DNA of 64,000 bases from G965240465 sp965249525. GTDB lineage: Bacteria; SAR324; JACQKK01. Under the pieces are notes generated by a model that did no database searches, was not told where the DNA came from, and saw only the letters and a list, made by a program, of their open reading frames with translations. Location of the stretch: the NCBI GenBank assembly GCA_965249525.1, contig OZ252237.1, positions 1,240,001-1,304,000 on the forward strand, given 5' to 3'. Positions 41,933 through 50,028 of this stretch are shown piece after piece. The translations under genes and the position numbers were made by a program. Positions within the stretch are counted from its first letter, which is position 1, and every line of letters begins with the position of its first letter.

Positions 41933-43841
41933 GTGTATTCCTTACAGCAGCCTCGGCTGAACTTTCTTGCGCAGAGAAGTGATCCATAGAACGCTCTTGC
42001 TGCAGCAGCCAGGCTTCACGATAGCAGCCAGGCTGCTGTATCAATTGATGGTGACTTCCGCTGGCAATCAGGCGACCGTCTTCCAGCACCAGTACACGTG
42101 CAGCGCGTTCCAATGCCGAGATGCGGTGAGAAATAATCAAGGTAGCTTGGGCATGCTGAAATTGGTAGATCTGGTCTATCAGCCAGCGTTCGGTGCCATG
42201 ATCCACCGCAGACAGCACCTCATCCAATACCAACACCCCGCAGCGACGCATCATGCAGCGCGCCAAAGCAATGCGCTGCTTTTGACCACCAGAGAGCGTG
42301 ATACCCTTTTCGCCTACCAGGGTGGACAAGCCGTTGGGAAAGCGTTTCAGGTCTGGTGAAAGACCTGCTGCGTGCGCTGCCTGCCGAATGCGGGAACGCA
42401 CCTCTTTAGAAAATCCTCCACTGGATGAATCCATGCCTGCCAGCTCTCCGTTATTCCTGCCAAATTTTTGCGAAGACAAGCTGGACGCCAGTACCTCTTT
42501 GACGCTTCTGCCCTGGGCATTGTCCAGTCCTAAGGCGATGTTGGCTTCAATGGTGTCAGAGAACAACAGGGGTTCTTGGGTTACCAGCAGTATTTGGCGA
42601 CGCAGGGTCTCAAGGCTGAGTTCACGCACATCCACGCCATCCAAAAAGATGGTGCCTGTGGGGGGAGAAAGCCAGCCACACAACAAATTAGCCAGAGTGC
42701 TTTTGCCTTGACCTACCGAACCGAATATGCCCACCACCTCACCAGGACGCACCACCAAAGAGATATCACGCAGAATAGATTGCTGGGGACTGTCAGGATA
42801 AGACCAGCTCAGTGAGCGCACCTCCAAGCCCTGCTTTAACTCGGCAGGCAGAAACGGTTGCTGTTCGGGAAGAATTGGTGGAGGCTGGGGATGGGCATCA
42901 AACACTTGTCTTAAGCTGTACAAGGATGTCATCCCACGCTGCAATATAAACAACAAGAAGGTGATGCCCATCAACGGTGGTAACAACATAGAAAGGTACA
43001 AAGCATAGGCGGTGAAATCCCCAATGCTCATCTCGCCCGATACCAGCAGACTGGCACCCAGCAGCAGCAACACCACCTTCAATACATTCACCAAATGGCT
43101 GAGAATAGGGGTAAACAAACGGAATCTTGCTATGCGCACCGATGCCTCGCGCAAGGGAACATTCAGTTTTTCAAAGGCACCTTCCGCCCAGCCAAATCCA
43201 CGATAAGAACGCAACACATCTAAACCGTTGTAGGCTTCTACAGTGAAGTCGGAAAGATGCTGCAAATTTTCCATGTGCTGAAACTGATAACGTTTCATGA
43301 TGCGCAAGCCAATTTGCAGCAGAAAAAAAACAAAGACTATCGGCAGCAAAAAATAAATGGTCACCCGAGGAGCAATTTGGAACATCAACCAAGGTGCAAC
43401 GGAGATAGTACCCAAGCCGTTGAAGAGCATCATCAAGCCGAATCCCATCAGCAGACGTACCCCGTTAACATCGTTGTTGATGCGGGAGATGAGCCCGCCG
43501 CTAGGATTTTTGAGAAAAAATTGGTGATGCATATGAGAAAGATGTGCCAACATGCGATTTTTTAAGTCATACTCAATTTGTCTGCTGGGCACGAAAAAAG
43601 CCACACGGGATCCTGTACGAAAGACCAGGGTAATCAGTCCCAGCGCAGCCATCCAGATGAGGCTTTCTAAGAAACGGGGATGTTGCAGGTTGCCACCTTG
43701 TTCCAGTACATCTATGGCACGCTGCATCCATTGCGGTATAGACAACGCAGCCCATAGAGTCAAGCCCAGCATCAACACCCCCAGCAGATACATTCCCAAA
43801 TGCTCGCGCAGCAATGCCAGCAAAAATTTTCTAGAACTCAT
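41925..43841 (-). CDS. mdlA: ABC exporter half-transporter, MdlA-like
   Basis: 638 residues. The exporter membrane domain shows GGLISRINNDVNGVRLLMGFG, typical of the coupling-helix region. The ATPase has Walker A GSVGQGKSTLANLL, Q-loop VTQEPLLFSDT, a Ser/Gly-rich insert of about 30 residues after it (SSLSSQKFGRNNG...SSSGG), signature LSGGQKQRIALARC, Walker B VLVLDEVLSAVD and switch His in ISHRISAL. It is the partner of the gene downstream. It is divergent from egtD with about 157 bp between, so promoters for both must lie there. Confidence 0.82.
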   Translation of the reverse strand: MSSRKFLLALLREHLGMYLLGVLMLGLTLWAALSIPQWMQRAIDVLEQGGNLQHPRFLESLIWMAALGLITLVFRTGSRVAFFVPSRQIEYDLKNRMLAHLSHMHHQFFLKNPSGGLISRINNDVNGVRLLMGFGLMMLFNGLGTISVAPWLMFQIAPRVTIYFLLPIVFVFFLLQIGLRIMKRYQFQHMENLQHLSDFTVEAYNGLDVLRSYRGFGWAEGAFEKLNVPLREASVRIARFRLFTPILSHLVNVLKVVLLLLGASLLVSGEMSIGDFTAYALYLSMLLPPLMGITFLLFILQRGMTSLYSLRQVFDAHPQPPPILPEQQPFLPAELKQGLEVRSLSWSYPDSPQQSILRDISLVVRPGEVVGIFGSVGQGKSTLANLLCGWLSPPTGTIFLDGVDVRELSLETLRRQILLVTQEPLLFSDTIEANIALGLDNAQGRSVKEVLASSLSSQKFGRNNGELAGMDSSSGGFSKEVRSRIRQAAHAAGLSPDLKRFPNGLSTLVGEKGITLSGGQKQRIALARCMMRRCGVLVLDEVLSAVDHGTERWLIDQIYQFQHAQATLIISHRISALERAARVLVLEDGRLIASGSHHQLIQQPGCYREAWLLQQERSMDHFSAQESSAEAAVRNTPA

Positions 43842-43998
43842 TGGTTGATACCTGTTTAAGGTGGTAGTTGCATAGAAATTATGTTAGAGATACTGCCATT
43901 GCCCCTCCCAGGCAAATAAGCCACTGGCTTGACAAGAAGTTCTGATTCATCTTGCCACCTAGACAGAAAACACACAAGGGAGGACATATAACGCATCT

Positions 43999-45090
43999 AT
44001 GGAAACCGACTTTCTATCTCTGGATTTTCACAGAAGTGTTTGGCCCCAGCAGCTGATAAAGGGCATGCGAGACTCTTTGAAGGAGGGCTGTCTTCCTGGT
44101 TGGTGGTTGTATCATGGGACGCAGCAGGTATTGCGTTGGCAGGAGTATCAGGCGGGGCATGCACCAGCAGCAACGCAAGAGAAGAAGCTGTTTGAGTTGT
44201 ACCGCCAAGCCAGTATTTGGATAGCACGAGAAGCCCTGGATAGACCCGTACAGGTGGTCAGTTTGGGTGCAGGCGATGGCAGCAAGGATGTGATGCTGGT
44301 GGATGCCCTGCTGGCAGGTGGTGGACGCAAGCCCCAGGACATTATTTACACGCCCATGGATATCAGCCCGTCTTTATGCGTACAGGCGCTGCACAACATG
44401 CATGCGCTGCAGCCCAATGTATCGCTGCATGCTTTGGTGGTGCGTTTGGATCAAGCCCCCAGGCTGCGCCCATGGTTGATGCAGCACGAAACCAGCATCG
44501 GTATTCTGGGGCGTGCTATTCGCATTATCACTTGCTTTGGGCTGTTTCCCAATATGTGGCCGCAGCCATTTGCAGCCTGGCTGAGACGCCTGGTGCGCTA
44601 TGGCGATTTTCTGCTGGTATCCACCAATCTTTCTCCTCCTATGGAAGAAGCTGTCTCCATGGTGATGCCCCAATATGACAATCCCTTGGCACGCGCTTGG
44701 TACCAAAGCGGGCTGGAGAGTTTAGGGGTGGGTCGCCAAAAGATACGGCTGGATATTCAGCCCCAAGCCCTTAATGAAGATGACAAAGCCTGGCAGGTGC
44801 AGGTGATGCTAACCAGCATGAATCTTAAACACCGTCTGAAAATTGAGCCATTTGCCTCTTTATCCATGGAATTGGAATTGGAGTCTCCTTTGTTGGTGTT
44901 CTTTTCCAATCGTTTTGAGGCGAAGACTTTTGAAGCACTGCTGGCACAAGAGGGTTTTGCGGTGTCAAAACGTTGGTTGGAAGAAGACGCTTGCTGGGAA
45001 GGGGTCTTCGCTTGCTTCCCGCTGCCCCCAGGCATCAAGAAGGTGAAGTCCTCTGTCCCGGAGCTGCGAATCGCTTCCCCATCCAGCTAG
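43999..45090 (+). CDS. egtD: L-histidine N-alpha-methyltransferase-like protein (EgtD family)
   Basis: 363 residues. The EgtD family uses S-adenosylmethionine to trimethylate histidine to hercynine, the first step to ergothioneine. Seen: VVSLGAGDGSKDVML (SAM motif I, about residues 84-98), IIYTPMDISPSLCVQAL, the FGLFPNMWPQPF segment and LLVSTNLSPPMEEAVSMVMPQY. No egtB partner lies nearby, so the product could serve another methylation; the symbol marks family membership. The 3' end overlaps convergent fmt by 56 bp. GGGAGGA lies 14 nt before the ATG, rather far. Confidence 0.7.
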   Translation: METDFLSLDFHRSVWPQQLIKGMRDSLKEGCLPGWWLYHGTQQVLRWQEYQAGHAPAATQEKKLFELYRQASIWIAREALDRPVQVVSLGAGDGSKDVMLVDALLAGGGRKPQDIIYTPMDISPSLCVQALHNMHALQPNVSLHALVVRLDQAPRLRPWLMQHETSIGILGRAIRIITCFGLFPNMWPQPFAAWLRRLVRYGDFLLVSTNLSPPMEEAVSMVMPQYDNPLARAWYQSGLESLGVGRQKIRLDIQPQALNEDDKAWQVQVMLTSMNLKHRLKIEPFASLSMELELESPLLVFFSNRFEAKTFEALLAQEGFAVSKRWLEEDACWEGVFACFPLPPGIKKVKSSVPELRIASPSS

Positions 45091-46072
45091 CCCGACCGCG
45101 TGCAAAATCTGCCCAATCCAAGGGACGCCCGCCTTCCAGCTGCACCCGCAGCAACCGTACCCCTCCCCTGCGTGTCCGCACCCGACCATCAGCATGCAAT
45201 ACCCCCGCTTCTCCTGAGGGCGCTTCCGCCTCTTCCAAAGACAAAAATATCACCCGCCGACCTTCCAACAAGCCACTGCAGCCAGGCCAATACTTATAGG
45301 CCCGATACTTGCGCAGCACAGTCGCCGCATCCTCCAAGAAAAAATCCACCCCGCCATCCTGCTTGCGCACCCGCTTGCACCAGGTTGCCTCCGCTTCTTG
45401 CTGCGGCACCCCCTCCAGCCGACCCTCCAGCATCCCTCCCAAGCACTGCCGCAGCAATTCAGCCGAACGCTCCGCCAAGCGACCTGCCAAACTGCTGGCA
45501 TCATCTTCTGCGCACACCGCTTCAACCACACGCCCCACCAAACAACCCGCATCCAAGTGCTCTTCCATACGCTGCAGGGTTACCCCCGTTTGCTTATCCC
45601 CTGCCAGCAGCACCGCCTGCACCGGACTTGCCCCCCGCCAGCGCGGCAGCAAAGAAAAATGCAAATTGAACATCCCCAAATGCGCCATCTGCAGCATCCA
45701 CGGGGGCAGCAGGCGACCATAAGCACACACCACCCCCAACTCCATTCCCCAGGCCTCCAACACCTGCCCTATTTCCTCAGGTTTCAGGCTGGCAGGTTTC
45801 AGGCTGGCAGGTTTCAGGCTGGCAGGTTTCAGGCTAGCAGGTCCCAGCCAAGGCAGCCCCCAGCGTTCTGCCTGCTGATGCACCGCACAACTGCGCAGCT
45901 GACGGGACATCCCCTCCCCGCCAGCACGCCTGCTGCCACGACCTGCAGCTTGAGGAGGCTGCGTCACTACCCCCACCAGCCTCACCCGCTTATCTGCTGC
46001 CAATACGCCCAAAGACGGCAAAGCCCACTGTGGACTGCCAAAAAATACCGTGCGCACCCCTTGTTGTCCCAT
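45035..46072 (-). CDS. fmt: Methionyl-tRNA formyltransferase
   Basis: 345 residues. It formylates initiator Met-tRNA with 10-formyltetrahydrofolate. Seen: N-terminal RTVFFGSPQWALPSLGVL, the catalytic loop NLHFSLLPRWRGASPVQ with Asn and His, EEHLDAGCLVG with the catalytic Asp, and a C-terminal OB-like domain (RKYRAYKYWPGCSGLLEGRRV). Between residues 78 and 98 there is an (SLKPA)4 insert from four 15-bp tandem repeats, in a loop where the family has a short linker before VLAYG-like sequence. It lies 8 bp after hisD, probably co-transcribed. No def gene is seen next to it. Confidence 0.93.
   Translation of the reverse strand: MGQQGVRTVFFGSPQWALPSLGVLAADKRVRLVGVVTQPPQAAGRGSRRAGGEGMSRQLRSCAVHQQAERWGLPWLGPASLKPASLKPASLKPASLKPEEIGQVLEAWGMELGVVCAYGRLLPPWMLQMAHLGMFNLHFSLLPRWRGASPVQAVLLAGDKQTGVTLQRMEEHLDAGCLVGRVVEAVCAEDDASSLAGRLAERSAELLRQCLGGMLEGRLEGVPQQEAEATWCKRVRKQDGGVDFFLEDAATVLRKYRAYKYWPGCSGLLEGRRVIFLSLEEAEAPSGEAGVLHADGRVRTRRGGVRLLRVQLEGGRPLDWADFARGRASWMGKRFAAPGQRTSPS
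45780..45839. repeat. 15-bp tandem repeat, 4 copies, inside fmt
   Basis: GGTTTCAGGCTGGCA (plus strand), four copies, the last with one substitution. In frame, encoding Ser-Leu-Lys-Pro-Ala units. Confidence 0.95.
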
Positions 46073-46080
46073 TCATCTCC

Positions 46081-47424
46081 CTACCGACCAGAGTCATCGC
46101 CTGCTTTTTTGCCCGCAGCCTTTTGTATGGAAGCCCCTTTGCCCGTACGCGCCCGCAAGGATTCCGCATGGGCAAACAACTGCTCGGCTTCGGCAAAACG
46201 TTGAATCTTCTCACTGTCTCGCTGCAAACGCTCTGGCGAATAACGCAGCACAGAGGAACGCTTGATGAAATCACCCACCCCCAAGGGAGAAGAAAAGCGT
46301 GCCCGCCCCCCCGTGGGCAAAATATGGTTGGGACCGGCAAAATAATCACCCACCGCTTCTGGTGTGTCTGCCCCCAAAAAAATCGCCCCAGCATGACGCA
46401 CCTGACTTAAAGTTTGAAACGGGTCAGCTGTGAGCAATTCCAAATGCTCAGGAGCCAGTTCATTCACCACTTGCAAACCTGCCTCCAGACTGTCCACCAA
46501 CACAATGCCAGAACCACTGGCAAAAGAAGCCGCAATAATATCCGCACGCGGCAAACCAGCTATCAACTCCTCCAAACGCCGCTCCACATCTTGGGCTTGC
46601 TGAGGATGCGTGGTCACCAGCAGCGCACGGGCATCGGCATCATGCTCCGCCTGAGAGAGCAAATCCCTCGCCAGATACTCTATGGGAATATCTTTCTGCG
46701 TACAAAGAATCACAATCTCGCTGGGACCTGCAATGGCATCAATGCCCACATCACCACACACCTGTCGCTTGGCTTCTGCCACCCAGCGACTGCCAGGGCC
46801 CACAATCTTGTCCACCCGCGGAACGCTTTCTGTCCCCCAAGCCAGTGCAGCAATGGCTTGTGCGCCGCCCACCGCATACAAATTCTCCACCCCCAACAAG
46901 GCCGCCGCTGCCAAAATATCCCGATGTGGAAGTCCATCCGCCCCTGGCGGCGACACCACCACTATCTCTCCCACCCCCGCCAGCTGCGCTGGCACCACGC
47001 CCATCAACAAGCTGGAAGCATAGGTTGCCTGCCCCCCAGGCACATACACCCCCACCCTGTCCAAAGGCGATACCTTCCACCCCATCACACTGCCATCGGG
47101 AAAAAATTCCAAGCGACTATCCTCGCACTGACGCATATGAAAGCGCTCAATATTGTCCAGGGCCTCAATCCATACATCCTTTAAGGCAGGATCAAGCCCC
47201 GACAGTGCTGCTTCCATCAGCTCCTCGCCCACCTTCAAAGAGACTGGCGCAACCCCGTCAAAACGCTGGGTATAATCCAAAAGCGCCCTGTCACCCTCAA
47301 CGCGAACCCGCTCCAACACTTGGCGCACCTGTGCCTCCAGGTTGTCCTCTTGCGACAGCGTCCGACTTTCCAGCCGTTCCAGATATGCTTCCAAAGAGGG
47401 AAATATAGATACCAACGGAGGCAT
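46081..47424 (-). CDS. hisD: Histidinol dehydrogenase
   Basis: 447 residues. HisD is the Zn- and NAD-dependent last enzyme of histidine synthesis. Signature segments: VGVYVPGGQATYASSLLMG, KIVGPGSRWVAEAKR, IDAIAGPSEIVIL, LLSQAEHDADARA, ELAPEHLELL and GPNHILPTGGRARFSSPLGV. The C-terminus has about 20 extra Lys/Gly-rich residues. AAGGGA lies 9 nt before ATG. No other his genes are nearby; the neighbours are a tol-associated coiled-coil gene (30 bp upstream) and fmt. Confidence 0.95.
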   Translation of the reverse strand: MPPLVSIFPSLEAYLERLESRTLSQEDNLEAQVRQVLERVRVEGDRALLDYTQRFDGVAPVSLKVGEELMEAALSGLDPALKDVWIEALDNIERFHMRQCEDSRLEFFPDGSVMGWKVSPLDRVGVYVPGGQATYASSLLMGVVPAQLAGVGEIVVVSPPGADGLPHRDILAAAALLGVENLYAVGGAQAIAALAWGTESVPRVDKIVGPGSRWVAEAKRQVCGDVGIDAIAGPSEIVILCTQKDIPIEYLARDLLSQAEHDADARALLVTTHPQQAQDVERRLEELIAGLPRADIIAASFASGSGIVLVDSLEAGLQVVNELAPEHLELLTADPFQTLSQVRHAGAIFLGADTPEAVGDYFAGPNHILPTGGRARFSSPLGVGDFIKRSSVLRYSPERLQRDSEKIQRFAEAEQLFAHAESLRARTGKGASIQKAAGKKAGDDSGR

Positions 47425-47454
47425 TAGCGCAATTCCCTTAAAAGAAAGCCGATT

Positions 47455-48303
47455 TCAGGGAGAAAATTTGCGGGCTTTGGAATCATGGCCATAGCGTTTG
47501 TCAATAAATTGGAGACGGCGGGCAGCATCATCCGCCCAGGAGACATTGCGAGAGACCAGTTCTGCATAGTAGCGACGGGCTTGCAGGGGTTCTCCATTAT
47601 CCTCCAAACAACGTGCCAACAGCCAGCGGGCATCGTTTATCTTACGATAGCGGGAATGTTTTTCCAACAGGGTATAAAGCGGTTCCAACGCACCCTCACA
47701 CTGACGCAGCAAAAACATGGCCTGCGCCTGACGATGCAGCACTTGGGGCAGTCGCTTCTCCTTGGGAAAATGGCTACGGAAATCCGCCAGGCTGCGCACT
47801 GCCAAATCCAAATCTCCGCTAAATAAACGAGACATTGCCACCCGCAGCGATCTGTCCGCCACAGTTTTTTCTGGCAGATCTGCCAACGGACTTTTCAACA
47901 AACGTTCCATTTCTCCTATGTCCAGCATGCGTTTATCCAGTTCATCACGCAGTGACAGCTGTGAGGCAGCATGTTTTTTCAGAGCGCTTTCCAATGCTTT
48001 TTCTAGTTTAATGCCGTCAATTTGTACATGTTCCAAGCTCTCACGCAGTGCTTGATTTTCACGCTCCAAATTTTTTAAGTCCCGTTCTAACAGCTGTAAT
48101 TTAGCCTCTATAATATTCAAAGTGCGTTGATTCTGAGGAAAAGCCAGTGTGGAACTGCCTGCCCATACCGCTATGGTCATGACCAGGCACAACCAGCTGA
48201 CCGCCCCCGACAGCGACCGCAGCGGCGACCGCAGCAGCGACCACAACCAAGCAAAACAGACAGTTAAAAGCAATCCGAGGTAAAGCAATCCGATGTGTTG
48301 CAT
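47455..48303 (-). CDS. Coiled-coil/TPR protein in tol cluster, possible CpoB/YbgF counterpart
   Basis: 282 residues. Two N-terminal hydrophobic segments (about residues 5-20 and 35-54), then a coiled coil (LQLLERDLKNLERENQALRE...) to about residue 130, then a TPR-like region (DLAVRSLADFRSHFPKEKRLPQVLHRQAQAMFLL). Trimeric coiled coil plus TPR is the CpoB design, and the gene sits right after tolB. However, CpoB has a cleaved signal and no double membrane segment, and pal does not lie between. CpoB coordinates PBP1B with Tol during constriction. The assignment is tentative. Confidence 0.55.
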   Translation of the reverse strand: MQHIGLLYLGLLLTVCFAWLWSLLRSPLRSLSGAVSWLCLVMTIAVWAGSSTLAFPQNQRTLNIIEAKLQLLERDLKNLERENQALRESLEHVQIDGIKLEKALESALKKHAASQLSLRDELDKRMLDIGEMERLLKSPLADLPEKTVADRSLRVAMSRLFSGDLDLAVRSLADFRSHFPKEKRLPQVLHRQAQAMFLLRQCEGALEPLYTLLEKHSRYRKINDARWLLARCLEDNGEPLQARRYYAELVSRNVSWADDAARRLQFIDKRYGHDSKARKFSP

Positions 48304-48321
48304 GGGGAAGGTTGGTGAGAG

Positions 48322-49818
48322 TTAAAATAGACGCAGCCGTCCCCAAGAGGGACTGTTTTCTTCTATGTCTTTGGCGGTGTTGGTGAGACGGCGCAGTCCG
48401 CTGCCATCAATGGCTACCACATAGAGTTTGAATTCACCACTGCGCCGTGAAGCAAACACAATCTGGCGGCCGTCTGGCGACCATTCTGCTTGCTCGCAGT
48501 TGTATGCGCCTTTTGTCACCGCTCGTAGATTCTGACCAAAGTCATCCATGATGTAAATCTGATCCACCCCTTTTTCCCGCCTGGTAAAGAGAATGTTTTG
48601 CCCATCGGGACTCCATTTGGGATCTGTGTTGTAGATGCTGTCAAAGCTCAGGCGCAGTTCACGACGAGTCTTTAAGTTCAATACATACACCTGCGGGCCG
48701 CCAGAGCGATCGGAAATATACACCAACTGGCTGCCATCGGGACTCCAATCTGGCTGGATCTCAATGCCCTCCCGTTGGGTAACACGATGGGGTTTGGAGA
48801 TTTTTTTCTTGTACAGGTTCAAAAAGAACAGATCGATGTTTTCATCCATACTCATGGTAAATGCCAGCCGTTTGCCATTGCGTGAGAATGAACCACCTGT
48901 GTTTAAGCTGCCGAAATCGGTAAGGTAGCCGCTGCGCCTGCCTGTTCCAGCCAACTTCTGGTAGTAAATGCGACTGCCTTTGAGAGAAAGCACGGTATAG
49001 ATGATGGCATGGGTATCCGGTGTCAGGCGCGGCAAGATAGAAATGTTCTTGTTGCGAGAAATAATTTGAGGTCTGGTGCCGTGGGTATCGGTGGCGGCAA
49101 TCACGGTTTTCCGTCCTGTCTGCTTCATGGCAAAGACAATGGTGGAGCCCAGCATTCCCCGTGTGCCCGTTAGACGCTTCGCCAACTGGTTGACCAATTC
49201 CATCACCGTCAATTCACGCAAACCTTGTTTTAAGTGAAAACCACGCTCAAACAACAGCAGCCCCTCAGGACCAGCATCAAACACCTGCACGCGTACCAGT
49301 TTGCCATCTGTACTCAACTTCATGTACATATCCACCCGCAAACTTTGCTTGACCGGGCAGTAGCGTCTGCTGCTTTTGGCTATGCTGCTTTTGGCTATGC
49401 TGCTTTTGGCTATGCTGCTTTTGGCTATGCTGCTTTTGGCTATGCTGCTTTTAGCTAAATTGAACAGTCCGCTCCAACACAGGTTGCGTTTCAATAAGTC
49501 TTGAAATTTAACAAAATCCTGCTGCGCCCTGGCTGCCAGGACTTTTTTGCTTGGCAGCACTTCCAGCTGCAGTGACAGCCTGGCGAATCCCAGACCTTCT
49601 ATCAAAATATCCTCTGCGGGATCCTGCTTGCCTGAAGGAGGCGCATAAGGCAGTGGCTGCGGCGGGCGCACTACCTTGCTTAACCTGGCAGACTGTGCCC
49701 AGCCTGCACCCCCGCCCACCACACACAGCAACAACCACAACAAAACACTGCGCCCCACACAGCCTGACCGCAAACCGCAGCCCTGCCAAGAAAAAGCTCT
49801 CACTTGTTGCATCAACAT
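48322..49818 (-). CDS. tolB: Tol-Pal system beta-propeller protein TolB
   Basis: 498 residues (ATG 49818, or ATG 49812 two codons later). Signal peptide with WLLLCVVGGGAGWAQS, N-terminal domain beginning DILIEGLGFARLSL, then a six-bladed propeller of repeated SPDGxxLVYxSxRSG-type blades (WSPDGSQLVYISDRSGGPQV, WSPDGQNILFTRREKG, WSPDGRQIVFASRRSGEFKL). TolB is the periplasmic partner of Pal. The N-terminal domain is interrupted by (SIAK)-rich repeats, five to six units encoded by a 15-bp tandem repeat. The gene is separated from tolQRA by two RCC1 genes and is preceded by a complete RCC1 cassette promoter and leader, ending just before its start codon. Confidence 0.93.
   Translation of the reverse strand: MLMQQVRAFSWQGCGLRSGCVGRSVLLWLLLCVVGGGAGWAQSARLSKVVRPPQPLPYAPPSGKQDPAEDILIEGLGFARLSLQLEVLPSKKVLAARAQQDFVKFQDLLKRNLCWSGLFNLAKSSIAKSSIAKSSIAKSSIAKSSIAKSSRRYCPVKQSLRVDMYMKLSTDGKLVRVQVFDAGPEGLLLFERGFHLKQGLRELTVMELVNQLAKRLTGTRGMLGSTIVFAMKQTGRKTVIAATDTHGTRPQIISRNKNISILPRLTPDTHAIIYTVLSLKGSRIYYQKLAGTGRRSGYLTDFGSLNTGGSFSRNGKRLAFTMSMDENIDLFFLNLYKKKISKPHRVTQREGIEIQPDWSPDGSQLVYISDRSGGPQVYVLNLKTRRELRLSFDSIYNTDPKWSPDGQNILFTRREKGVDQIYIMDDFGQNLRAVTKGAYNCEQAEWSPDGRQIVFASRRSGEFKLYVVAIDGSGLRRLTNTAKDIEENSPSWGRLRLF
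49366..49455. repeat. 15-bp tandem repeat, about 6 copies, inside tolB
   Basis: TATGCTGCTTTTGGC (plus strand) at 49381-49455, five copies, plus a variant first copy at 49366. In frame, encoding Ala-Lys-Ser-Ser-Ile units within the TolB N-terminal domain. Confidence 0.95.
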
Positions 49819-49820
49819 TA

Positions 49821-49850
49821 GCTTACAAGACAGCCTCTTACAAGATAGCC
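49821..49850 (-). repeat. RCC1-type 15-bp leader repeats before tolB (2 copies)
   Basis: On the minus strand GGCTATCTTGTAAGA and GGCTGTCTTGTAAGC, the same leader repeats as in the RCC1 cassettes, end 2 bp before the tolB start. Confidence 0.85.
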
Positions 49851-49930
49851 TGGGTTTGCACCAAAAACCAGTTTCTAATAAATACAGCCTGGCTAATTCA
49901 GCTTGGCTAATTTACCTGGCTTGGTGCTAA

Positions 49931-49945
49931 ATGCTATTATAGCAT
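49931..49945 (-). promoter_or_regulatory. RCC1-type palindromic promoter upstream of tolB
   Basis: Perfect 15-bp inverted repeat, reading ATGCTATAATAGCAT on the minus strand, with TATAAT at 49936-49941. Flanks match the cassette promoter. It lies between the terminator of the RCC1 gene at 50029-51330 and tolB. Confidence 0.7.
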
Positions 49946-49972
49946 AATTTTTTTTGGCAGTCAGGACACTGC

Positions 49973-50008
49973 AAAAAAGGCTGCTGCCTGGTTACAGACA
50001 GCAGCCTT
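49973..50008 (-). terminator. Rho-independent terminator of RCC1 gene H
   Basis: Same AAGGCTGCTG / CAGCAGCCTT hairpin and T6 as the plus-strand cassettes, on the minus strand. It should block readthrough from the tol operon into tolB. Confidence 0.92.
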
Positions 50009-50028
50009 GATGCTAGTTGGGCGGGTTG

